The notes below the pieces were generated by a model. The model was not told where the DNA came from, searched no databases, and was given only the letters and a program-made list of their open reading frames with translations. A stretch of DNA of 7,186 nt from an uncultured Ktedonobacteraceae bacterium (GTDB lineage Bacteria > Chloroflexota > Ktedonobacteria > Ktedonobacterales > Ktedonobacteraceae), in assembly GCA_955652655.1 (NCBI GenBank), contig CATPCK010000082.1:1-7186 (forward strand). Reading direction: 5' to 3'. The translations under genes and the position numbers were made by a program. Positions 1 to 6,513 of the stretch are shown here, piece by piece; positions within the stretch are counted from its first letter, which is position 1, and every line of letters starts with the position of its first letter.

Positions 1-171
1 ATCTATAATGGTTACTGGTTCTGGGGTAGGCCTTCTACCCAGGAGCTATGGTTGGACTTGCGTGAAGTTACGCGCAAGATCAGACCGGATTGGGAGCTCG
101 CGGCTCCGGGGCTGCGTGAAAATTGGGAAGGGGATAAGAGGTTACACTTTCCCTACAAAGAATCACGATAG
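1..171 (+). CDS. C-terminal end of an unrecognised protein (5' end outside window)
   Basis: Frame 1 is open from the first base to a TAG at 169-171, giving the last 56 residues of a protein that starts before the window. The fragment is rich in aromatic residues (six Trp, including GYWFWGRP near its start) and ends in a basic stretch, FPYKESR. I see no transmembrane segment or motif that I can assign to a family, so no function is proposed. A second frame is also open across most of this stretch. Frame 1 is preferred because its composition looks protein-like and its stop lies just before the hairpin at 186-220, as expected for a gene end. It converges on the kbl gene. Confidence 0.5.
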   Translation: MYNGYWFWGRPSTQELWLDLREVTRKIRPDWELAAPGLRENWEGDKRLHFPYKESR

Positions 172-185
172 TGCGATAGCTTCGT

Positions 186-220
186 GAAGGCGCTCCTCGA
201 CTACACCGAGGAGCGCCTTC
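186..220. terminator. Strong hairpin between convergent genes, possible bidirectional terminator
   Basis: A perfect 14-bp inverted repeat: the arms GAAGGCGCTCCTCG (186-199) and CGAGGAGCGCCTTC (207-220) enclose a 7-nt loop. It lies 14 nt after the stop of the rightward gene and 36 nt after the stop of the leftward kbl, the usual place for a shared terminator. Neither strand has a clear U-tract right after the stem. It is therefore not a textbook intrinsic terminator and may act with Rho or as an mRNA 3'-end stabiliser. Confidence 0.65.
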
Positions 221-256
221 TCGATGCCTCTACACATTTTATCGATGCTGTGTCGT

Positions 257-1435
<1,179 letters not shown>

Positions 1436-1500
1436 GTTTCTCCTCTTCCAGGGGTTATATCCTTCTCGCGGGTAGAAATGGGGCAGATACACCCGGCACA

Positions 1501-1533
1501 GGCTCCCGGCAGGGATGCCCCTCATAGGGAGCC
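1501..1533 (-). other. Nested hairpin in the tdh-kbl intercistronic gap
   Basis: Outer arms GGCTCCC (1501-1507) and GGGAGCC (1527-1533) pair over 7 bp. An inner 4-bp stem, GGCA (1508-1511) with TGCC (1516-1519), stacks on one side. A competing small hairpin, CCCT (1519-1522) with AGGG (1526-1529), uses part of the same bases. It lies 33 nt after the tdh stop, within the 130-nt spacer before kbl, and has no U-tract. It could act in mRNA processing, differential stability or partial termination. This is inferred from structure alone. Confidence 0.35.
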
Positions 1534-1565
1534 AGCATTCCCTAAAATCCCGCAAAGAAACACCC

Positions 1566-2606
1566 CTACATTGTCATGACTATCTTTCCACAATCGCCGG
1601 CTTTCATGACTTCCATGGCTTCATGAAGCTGGTCGAAGGATAGTGTATGAGTGATTACCTGCTTGAGATCCAGTTGACCAGCTTCAAGGATGCGACGGGT
1701 GCGATACCAGGTGTCGAAGATGCGACGGCCAGAGATGCCAAAGATGGTCGCGCCCTTAAAGATGATATCGTTGGCAAGGTCGAGTTCGACCGTGCGCGAG
1801 GGGAGGCCCAGGAGAGAGACTCGCCCACCGTTACGCAGCGATTTGAAGCTCTGTCGTATGGCCTGCGCGTTGCCCGACATTTCCAGGCTGACATCGACGC
1901 CGAGACCCTCGGTAATAGCGAGGATCTGCTGAACGGGATCGACTTCACGGGGATTGAGCACGTAGTTCGCACCCATTTTTGTGGCGATCTCCAGCCGTTT
2001 GTGATTGGGTTCGACGGCAAAGATGGTACTGGAACCAGAGACGCGGCAGAGACCTACTGCCCAGAGACCAATGGGGCCGCAGCCGAAGACGGCTACGGTT
2101 TTGTTGGTGATGTCGCCCGCGAAGGTAGCGTGGACGGCATTACCAAAGGGTTCCTGGATGGAGGCGACGGTATGATCGATTTCTTTGCCGGTCCTCCAGG
2201 CGACGTTCTCAGGGATGGCGATGTATTCCGCGAATGCACCGTCACGATCAACGCCGAGTATCTGTACGTTACGGCAGACGTGGGCCTGGCCGGTACGACA
2301 TTGATAACAATGACCACAGGCGATGTGGGTCTCGGCGGCGACGAAGTCGCCTGGGACGAGGGTTGTGACTTCGCTGCCGACTTCGACGACCTCGCCAGCG
2401 AATTCGTGACCAAAGATACGGGGGACGGTCATGCGACTCTGCGCCCACGTGTCCCACTCGTAGATATGCATGTCTGTGCCACAGATGGAGGCGGCCTTCA
2501 CCTGAACGAGTACATCACGCGAGCCGATACGAGGGATGTCAACCAGGGCAATCTTTGCTCCAGGCGCCGCCTCGACTTTGAGGGCCGCCTTCATTTTTCC
2601 TTGCAT
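1566..2606 (-). CDS. tdh: L-threonine 3-dehydrogenase, zinc- and NAD-dependent
   Basis: A 346-residue medium-chain dehydrogenase that oxidises L-threonine with NAD+ to 2-amino-3-oxobutyrate, the substrate of the downstream Kbl. Catalytic-zinc ligands are visible as Cys42 (SICGTDMHIY) and His67-Glu68 (GHEFAGEVVEVG). The structural-zinc lobe has four Cys at 97, 100, 103 and 111. The Rossmann motif GCGPIG is at 175-180, and the QEPFGNAVHA segment (151-160) is characteristic of Tdh among zinc alcohol dehydrogenases. Length is close to the usual 341-350. The start at 2606 has GGAGGT 11 nt upstream, a somewhat long spacing. The ATG four codons later is an alternative with only AAGGA before it. It is the first gene of a leftward tdh-kbl operon and ends 130 nt before kbl. 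The related sorbitol/butanediol dehydrogenases are less likely given the kbl neighbour. Confidence 0.95.
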   Translation of the reverse strand: MQGKMKAALKVEAAPGAKIALVDIPRIGSRDVLVQVKAASICGTDMHIYEWDTWAQSRMTVPRIFGHEFAGEVVEVGSEVTTLVPGDFVAAETHIACGHCYQCRTGQAHVCRNVQILGVDRDGAFAEYIAIPENVAWRTGKEIDHTVASIQEPFGNAVHATFAGDITNKTVAVFGCGPIGLWAVGLCRVSGSSTIFAVEPNHKRLEIATKMGANYVLNPREVDPVQQILAITEGLGVDVSLEMSGNAQAIRQSFKSLRNGGRVSLLGLPSRTVELDLANDIIFKGATIFGISGRRIFDTWYRTRRILEAGQLDLKQVITHTLSFDQLHEAMEVMKAGDCGKIVMTM

Positions 2607-2649
2607 GTTCTAACTACACCTCCGCATTGAGTATGTTTGTACTTCTTTC

Positions 2650-2678
2650 ATTATGCGTCTTATGATGCGTGATTGCAA
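2650..2678 (-). promoter_or_regulatory. Candidate sigma-A promoter for tdh-kbl
   Basis: On the minus strand, TTGCAA (2678-2673, 4/6 to the -35 consensus) and CATAAT (2655-2650, 5/6 to the -10 consensus) are separated by exactly 17 nt. Transcription would start near 2643, giving a leader of about 37 nt containing the GGAGGT of tdh. No clear operator is seen. ATGCGT occurs twice within the promoter spacer region (2653-2658 and 2665-2670), which may be chance. Confidence 0.5.
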
Positions 2679-2747
2679 GGTAACAAGCTGTGGTCATGCT
2701 ACTTATTTTCGGTGAAATACCTCTGATTTTGCGACATAATTTTTTTG

Positions 2748-2818
2748 GGTTGGAATGGGACTCTATTGGGCGGTGACTAACATATCAGGGTAGTATTGAG
2801 ATACAATTGGTTGGAATG
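2748..2818. repeat. Direct repeat GGTTGGAATG, two copies 61 bp apart
   Basis: The exact 10-mer GGTTGGAATG occurs at 2748-2757 and again at 2809-2818, both upstream of the peroxiredoxin-like gene. The second copy lies just before its possible TTG/ATG starts at 2820 and 2823. No good -35/-10 pair could be picked for the rightward gene in this 255-nt region, so the repeat may be an activator site or coincidence. Confidence 0.3.
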
Positions 2819-2861
2819 ATTGATGGCGTTAGACATGCGATTTTCACCTCGTGAGGAAATT

Positions 2862-3362
2862 ATGGGAGATGCACATCATACTTTTCGAGCGTTCATAGAG
2901 ACTGGTGAGATTATTCCGGCTTTTACACTGCCGGGTTCTGATGGCATGCCGTATAGTCCATGGATGTATAAGCAGCAAGAACATCTCTTACTTCTTATTA
3001 TACTGACCACGACAAGTAGTGAGACGAGAGGGCTGCTGAAGGCTTTCGCGCGAGAGTATCGCAGTTTTCGAGAGGAAGAGTGCGCGCTGCTGGTTATTTC
3101 GGCAGATACGGTTAAGGTGAATTTAGAGACTCAAGAGGAGCTACATGTGCCTTTTCCATTGTTGGCTGATCCAAAGGGGGAGGTGATCGCGCGGTATACA
3201 CTGTGGGACGCGGGGCAAAAGGTGGTTATGCCCAGTATTGTGTTGGCGGACCGCCGTGGGGCATTGTACAGGCAATGGGCTGAGGAGAGGGAAGAGGATC
3301 TGGTGGGTATCGAGGAGATTTTGGAAGAGCTGCGGTACTTGAACAGGCTGTGTACGCCTTAG
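2862..3362 (+). CDS. Peroxiredoxin/AhpC-like thioredoxin-fold protein without peroxidatic cysteine
   Basis: A 166-residue protein with the layout of the AhpC/TSA-Bcp family: IPAFTLPGSDG (18-28), a hydrophobic strand HLLLLIIL (41-48), a helix, a second strand CALLVISAD (74-82), FPLLADPKGEVIARYTL (98-114) and the MPSIVLADRRG segment (123-133) with the loop proline. Where active peroxiredoxins carry a Thr-x-x-Cys motif followed by Thr-x-Glu, this one reads TTTSSE (49-54), so the peroxidatic Cys appears replaced by Thr. The only cysteines are Cys74, inside a predicted strand, and Cys164, near the C-terminus. Peroxidase activity is therefore doubtful, and the role is unknown. The start at 2862 is chosen for its GAGGA site 4 nt upstream. 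In-frame starts at 2820 (TTG), 2823 and 2835 have weaker ribosome sites and would add up to 14 residues. It is a single gene, divergent from tdh and convergent with the glucosidase. Confidence 0.8.
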   Translation: MGDAHHTFRAFIETGEIIPAFTLPGSDGMPYSPWMYKQQEHLLLLIILTTTSSETRGLLKAFAREYRSFREEECALLVISADTVKVNLETQEELHVPFPLLADPKGEVIARYTLWDAGQKVVMPSIVLADRRGALYRQWAEEREEDLVGIEEILEELRYLNRLCTP

Positions 3363-3468
3363 ACGGACGATAGGACTATAGGCAAACAAGGGGTGACGAT
3401 GGTTGCGCCAGGTATCTAGAAAGCATTGAGGAGCAGTTATCGTTTGACGGTGGTACCGGATGCATTGC

Positions 3469-3493
3469 AGGGGAGGGTTCTTTCTGCTCCCTT
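3469..3493. terminator. Weak hairpin in the convergent spacer after the peroxiredoxin-like gene
   Basis: The arms AGGGGAG (3469-3475) and CTCCCTT (3487-3493) form a 7-bp stem with one G-U pair and an 11-nt loop, with no U-tract on either strand. The rest of the 174-nt spacer 3363-3536 holds only a 5-bp hairpin CAAGC/GCTTG (3497-3510) and a 4-bp one touching the glucosidase stop (3525-3537). Termination of the two converging genes presumably occurs here, but no site is convincing. Confidence 0.2.
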
Positions 3494-3536
3494 CGGCAAG
3501 CACATGCTTGATCCTTATCAGAGGGACCACGACGGT

Positions 3537-5174
3537 CTACTCCGTCGAATCTGCTAGCGCGATGATGCACCCTTCATCACTGCGCAGGCACAGAGAGGTC
3601 AGATTGATCGGCTCCTCACGATCAAGATACGTCGAGAGGATGAATTGACCGGCACCTAACTCCGCTAACTTCACGGTCTGTTCTCGGCTGGAAAAGTTCA
3701 GGGCAATGAAGCGCCGTTGGTCCCCAAATTGACGCAAGTAGACGAAACAGTCTTCAGGAACGTTTTCGACCGGACGATAGCTGCCTCCACTGAGCGCCGG
3801 AGTCGTGCGTCGGATCTCAAGCAAAGCGCGGGTCAGCGTGAGCATCGAGTGAGGGTCCTCACGCTCAACGATCACGTTGATCTGCTGGTAATCAGCAGGG
3901 ATGGGAAGCCAGGACTCAACATTGGGCGGACAGAAGCCAGCATTAGGACTGCCGTCCCATTGCATCGGCGTGCGCTCTGGGTCGCGCCCAAGGCCTCGGC
4001 CAGGGACATTCTTCTCGAAGGGGTCTTGTACACGCTGCGCCGGGATATCTCCATCATACATCCCAAGTTCGTCGCCGTAGTACAGCGTTGGCGTGCCACG
4101 CAGGGTGAGCAGCGCCATCATGGCAAGACGAGCCTGCGCTGGACCTACACGGCTGACGATGCGTGGTTCATCGTGGTTGCCGAGCACATAGTTGGGCCAA
4201 GCTCCTGGCCCCAGGATCGCCTCGATTGTATCCACCGACTGACGAATGGCCTGGGCGTTCCATGCTGCGCTTACTAAACCAAAATTGAAGGGCATGTGCA
4301 TCTCATCCAGATTTGCACCGTAATAGCTCGCCCATACCTTCCAGTCGAGGATATGCAACTCACCGATAGCTACACGCGGTTGCTCAACGCCATAGCTATC
4401 AAGTAAACGGCGCAATGCACGATAGATGCCATGGAGGTCGGGATATTCCTTATCGTAGAGATGAAGCTGCGAATCGTAGTCGCCCATCGGTTTGTGCATG
4501 ACTCTTGCTCCGGTCAGATTCGGTGGGTTATCACGCAGATGAGGATCTTTCATGATCATGTGGGCGGCGTCGATACGGAAGCCATCTACCGAATGCTCCA
4601 GCCAAAAGCGTAGGACATCAAACATGGCAGCTTGCACCTCTGGATGGCGCCAATTGAGATCGGGTTGCCTCTTGTCAAACGAGTGCAGGTAATACTGCCC
4701 TGTGGCCGCATCCCACTCCCAGGCTGATCCCCCAAAGAGGCTGATCCAGTTATTAGGCGGTGAGCCACTTTGCTTAGGATCGGCCCAGATATACCAATGC
4801 CGTCTGGATGCGTTCCTCGAGGAGCGAGATTCCAGGAACCAGGGATGCTGGTCGGAGGTATGGTTGATCACGAAGTCAATGATGACTTTGATGCCATGCC
4901 AATGAGCCTTCTGTATCAGTTCCTCAAAAGTTGTCATATCGCCGAAGATCGAATCAACGCCGATGTAATTACTCACATCATAGCCGAAGTCAACCATCGG
5001 TGAGGGGTAGAAGGGCGATATCCACACCGCCTCCACGCCGAGCCAGTTCAGATATGCGAGTTGCGAAATGATACCTCGCAGGTCACCGATGCCGTCGCCA
5101 TTGCTATCTTTGAAACTGCGCGGATAAATCTGGTAGAAAATCCCGTGTTGCCACCAGGAGGTGTTGAATGTCAC
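3537..5174 (-). CDS. GH13 alpha-glucosidase (oligo-alpha-glucosidase family)
   Basis: A 545-residue glycoside hydrolase family 13 enzyme with no signal peptide, so probably cytoplasmic. It should release glucose from the non-reducing end of short alpha-glucosides. Motifs in order: YQIYPRSF with the calcium-type loop DSNGDGIGD (23-31), region I DFVINH (100-105), QPDLN (170-174), region II GFRIDA with nucleophile Asp202, region III GELH with acid/base Glu272, and region IV GNHD with Asp335. RTPMQWD lies near residue 405. The residue after the nucleophile is Ala rather than the Val of oligo-1,6-glucosidases, suggesting alpha-1,4 or broad preference. The start is GTG at 5174: AAAGGAG lies 5 nt upstream, whereas the in-frame GTG at 5180 overlaps that site. 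It is the second gene of the lacI operon. Trehalose- or sucrose-hydrolysing relatives cannot be excluded. Confidence 0.93.
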   Translation of the reverse strand: MTFNTSWWQHGIFYQIYPRSFKDSNGDGIGDLRGIISQLAYLNWLGVEAVWISPFYPSPMVDFGYDVSNYIGVDSIFGDMTTFEELIQKAHWHGIKVIIDFVINHTSDQHPWFLESRSSRNASRRHWYIWADPKQSGSPPNNWISLFGGSAWEWDAATGQYYLHSFDKRQPDLNWRHPEVQAAMFDVLRFWLEHSVDGFRIDAAHMIMKDPHLRDNPPNLTGARVMHKPMGDYDSQLHLYDKEYPDLHGIYRALRRLLDSYGVEQPRVAIGELHILDWKVWASYYGANLDEMHMPFNFGLVSAAWNAQAIRQSVDTIEAILGPGAWPNYVLGNHDEPRIVSRVGPAQARLAMMALLTLRGTPTLYYGDELGMYDGDIPAQRVQDPFEKNVPGRGLGRDPERTPMQWDGSPNAGFCPPNVESWLPIPADYQQINVIVEREDPHSMLTLTRALLEIRRTTPALSGGSYRPVENVPEDCFVYLRQFGDQRRFIALNFSSREQTVKLAELGAGQFILSTYLDREEPINLTSLCLRSDEGCIIALADSTE

Positions 5175-5179
5175 AATCA

Positions 5180-5186
5180 CTCCTTT
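5180..5186 (-). promoter_or_regulatory. Shine-Dalgarno of the glucosidase overlapping the lacI stop
   Basis: On the minus strand the bases read TGAAAGGAGTGATTGTG. The TGA ends lacI, its last A is the first base of AAAGGAG, and GTG at 5174 follows after 5 nt. The overlap indicates translational coupling and fixes the glucosidase start. Confidence 0.75.
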
Positions 5187-6244
5187 CAGGTATTCGTTGC
5201 TTCATTCAGGGGTGGAAGCGTGGTGATAGTGCGGCGCATCATCAGGCTGGGTTGCAAGCGAATAAGTTCAGGTGGAGACCCACCATCTGCAGAACCTTCG
5301 ATCTGCGCGATCAATTTCTGTACTCCTAGCTCACCCATGTACTTCATTGGCTGTTGGACGGTGCTCAGTTCCATGATTTCCGAGAGTTCAATGCCATCGT
5401 AGCCAATCAAGGAGAGATCAGTGGGTACAGCGATATTCAGGGATCTGGCTGCCTCCAATACACCGATGGCATGCATATCGCTGGCCGCGAAGATCGCCGT
5501 AGGGCGGTCTGCGCGCGTCAGCAGTTGCAATGCGGCTCGTCTCCCTCCCTGGCGATCCCATTCGGCGGTGAGAACGAGTTCCGGCTCAAACAGCAAGGCA
5601 GCCTCGCCAAAGGCACGATGTAGTCCGATGAGTCGATCATTGGCTCGATTAAAGCGAAAATCACCCTCAATAATGCCATTAATAAAGCCGATGCGGCGAT
5701 GACCATGCTCAATCAAACTTTTGACCGCCTGGTAAGCACCTTCTATGTTGTCAACCACCAGCGAGGTGAGCAGTGGATGATAGGCATCTACCAGCACAAC
5801 GGGCATGCCAGCGTGCTTGAAACCTGCGGCAGCGGCGTCGTCGGGAAATATGGAGATCACCAACAGACCATCTACCTTGCGTTGTTTGGGCAGCTTGCGA
5901 AAGTAGGAGTCACACTGATCATTGGTCTGCACATTGTACAGCACTAACTCTCGCCCGGCCTGGGTAATCGTCACTTCCACGGCCCGCAATACTTCCATAA
6001 AGAAAGGGCGAGTGAAGAATGGCACAATGACGCCAATAGAACCTGTACGCTTGGAAGTCATACTGCGCGCAATGAGATTAGGGCTGTAGTCCAGTTCATC
6101 AATAGCGGCCAACACACGTTGACGGGTCGCTGGCTTTACACCCGGACTATCATTAATCACGCGTGAAACGGTTCCAATACTGACATCGGCGATACGCGCA
6201 ACATCATGGACACTTGGGACTTTTCCCTGTCTCTGATCATTCAT
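5186..6244 (-). CDS. LacI-family transcriptional repressor of the alpha-glucoside locus
   Basis: A 352-residue LacI/GalR regulator. The N-terminal helix-turn-helix spans about 11-32 (SVHDVARIADVSIGTVSRVI). The hinge YSPNLIARSM (53-62) has Met62 where LacI and PurR have the minor-groove leucine. A periplasmic-binding-protein-like sugar sensor follows (GSIGVIVPFF at 68-77, GYDGIELSEIMELSTV late in the protein). It precedes the GH13 gene by 11 nt and diverges from a sugar-binding protein gene. Matching operators lie in front of both transcription units, so autoregulation plus control of the transporter is inferred. The ATG at 6244 has no recognisable Shine-Dalgarno. That position is occupied by the operator core at 6253-6260, which suggests low translation. 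The effector is probably an alpha-glucoside or its product; the sequence does not say which. Confidence 0.93.
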   Translation of the reverse strand: MNDQRQGKVPSVHDVARIADVSIGTVSRVINDSPGVKPATRQRVLAAIDELDYSPNLIARSMTSKRTGSIGVIVPFFTRPFFMEVLRAVEVTITQAGRELVLYNVQTNDQCDSYFRKLPKQRKVDGLLVISIFPDDAAAAGFKHAGMPVVLVDAYHPLLTSLVVDNIEGAYQAVKSLIEHGHRRIGFINGIIEGDFRFNRANDRLIGLHRAFGEAALLFEPELVLTAEWDRQGGRRAALQLLTRADRPTAIFAASDMHAIGVLEAARSLNIAVPTDLSLIGYDGIELSEIMELSTVQQPMKYMGELGVQKLIAQIEGSADGGSPPELIRLQPSLMMRRTITTLPPLNEATNT

Positions 6245-6251
6245 AACATTT

Positions 6252-6261
6252 GAAACGTTTT
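6252..6261 (-). promoter_or_regulatory. LacI-family operator in front of lacI
   Basis: The minus strand reads AAAACGTTTC around a perfect 8-bp palindrome AAACGTTT (6253-6260) with the central CG typical of LacI-family sites. Including flanks it reads TGAAAACGTTTCA. It lies downstream of the lacI promoter and ends 8 nt before the start codon, so bound repressor would block elongation of its own operon. Confidence 0.7.
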
Positions 6262-6288
6262 CATCATTCGGATTGCTGTATATATACT

Positions 6289-6308
6289 ATACCATATCAT
6301 ACCATATC
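6289..6308. repeat. Tandem 10-bp repeat ATACCATATC x2
   Basis: ATACCATATC occurs twice head to tail (6289-6298, 6299-6308), one helical turn apart. On the minus strand it supplies the -10 region of the lacI promoter and an overlapping second -10-like TATAGT (6291-6286). Confidence 0.6.
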
Positions 6309-6319
6309 ACCTCTGTAAA
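6291..6319 (-). promoter_or_regulatory. Candidate promoter for lacI-glucosidase operon
   Basis: On the minus strand, TTTACA (6319-6314, 5/6 to -35) and TATGGT (6296-6291, 4/6 to -10) are separated by 17 nt. Transcription would start near 6284, upstream of the operator at 6252-6261. The -10 lies inside the tandem ATACCATATC repeat. Confidence 0.5.
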
Positions 6320-6349
6320 GCCTCTCCTTGCGTTTCCCGCGTAAATATC

Positions 6350-6379
6350 GGGGACATGGCCCCACAATGTGAGCATGTC
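6350..6379. promoter_or_regulatory. Inverted repeats between the two divergent promoters
   Basis: GGGG (6350-6353) and CCCC (6360-6363) flank ACATGG, forming a near-palindrome GGGGACATGGCCCC. GACATG (6353-6358) also has an exact inverted copy CATGTC at 6374-6379. They sit just upstream of the -35 of the rightward promoter, where an activator could bind. No regulator is assigned. Confidence 0.25.
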
Positions 6380-6384
6380 TTCTC

Positions 6385-6413
6385 TTTACAAGCGCACTTT
6401 TTTATGCTATAGT
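6385..6413 (+). promoter_or_regulatory. Sigma-A promoter for the sugar-binding protein gene
   Basis: TTTACA (6385-6390, 5/6 to -35) and TATAGT (6408-6413, 5/6 to -10) with an exact 17-nt spacer. The start point would be near 6420, leaving a leader of roughly 94 nt. The operator at 6428-6437 begins about 8 nt downstream of the predicted start, a classic repressing position. Confidence 0.7.
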
Positions 6414-6427
6414 TGAAGCGGCGAATT

Positions 6428-6437
6428 AAAACGTTTC
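6428..6437 (+). promoter_or_regulatory. LacI-family operator in front of the sugar-binding protein gene
   Basis: AAAACGTTTC, identical over 10 bp to the minus-strand site at 6252-6261, with the same AAACGTTT palindrome (6429-6436). Centre-to-centre distance between the two operators is 176 bp, about 17 helical turns. Its position immediately after the promoter predicts repression of the transporter genes by the neighbouring LacI protein. Confidence 0.7.
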
Positions 6438-6498
6438 CAAAAACCTGCGTCACATCGTATTTCCTTCTATTTACGTTGACCTGTGTAATCATTGCTCC

Positions 6499-6506
6499 AA
6501 AGGAGG
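6499..6506 (+). promoter_or_regulatory. Strong Shine-Dalgarno of the sugar-binding protein gene
   Basis: AAAGGAGG ends 7 nt before the ATG at 6514. It fixes that start over the in-frame ATG at codon 21, which has no ribosome site. Confidence 0.85.
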
Positions 6507-6513
6507 TTTTTAC

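Noticed and set aside
1436..1555. 40-residue N-terminal extension of Kbl
   Set aside because: It starts at a TTG without a good ribosome site and has no family resemblance. The ATG at 1435 has AGAGGAG at proper spacing and gives the normal family N-terminus and length.
1647..2630. Long plus-strand open frame (327 codons) antisense to tdh
   Set aside because: It is the shadow of tdh, whose minus-strand protein has intact zinc and NAD motifs. The antisense translation shows no recognisable domain and has no convincing ribosome site.
3497..3510. Short hairpin CAAGC/GCTTG in the convergent spacer as a terminator
   Set aside because: The stem is only 5 bp with no U-tract on either strand, too weak to call.
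3758..3767. Operator-like GAACGTTTTC inside the glucosidase gene
   Set aside because: It shares only the AACGTT core, sits deep in the coding sequence far from any promoter, and is easily expected by chance.
6307..6492. Minus-strand 61-codon open frame with four cysteines (CAC, CSHC) in the lacI/binding-protein control region
   Set aside because: It spans both promoters and the second operator. The only GGAG is 2 nt from its ATG, too close to serve, and the cysteine spacing fits no motif I recognise. The region is better explained as regulatory.
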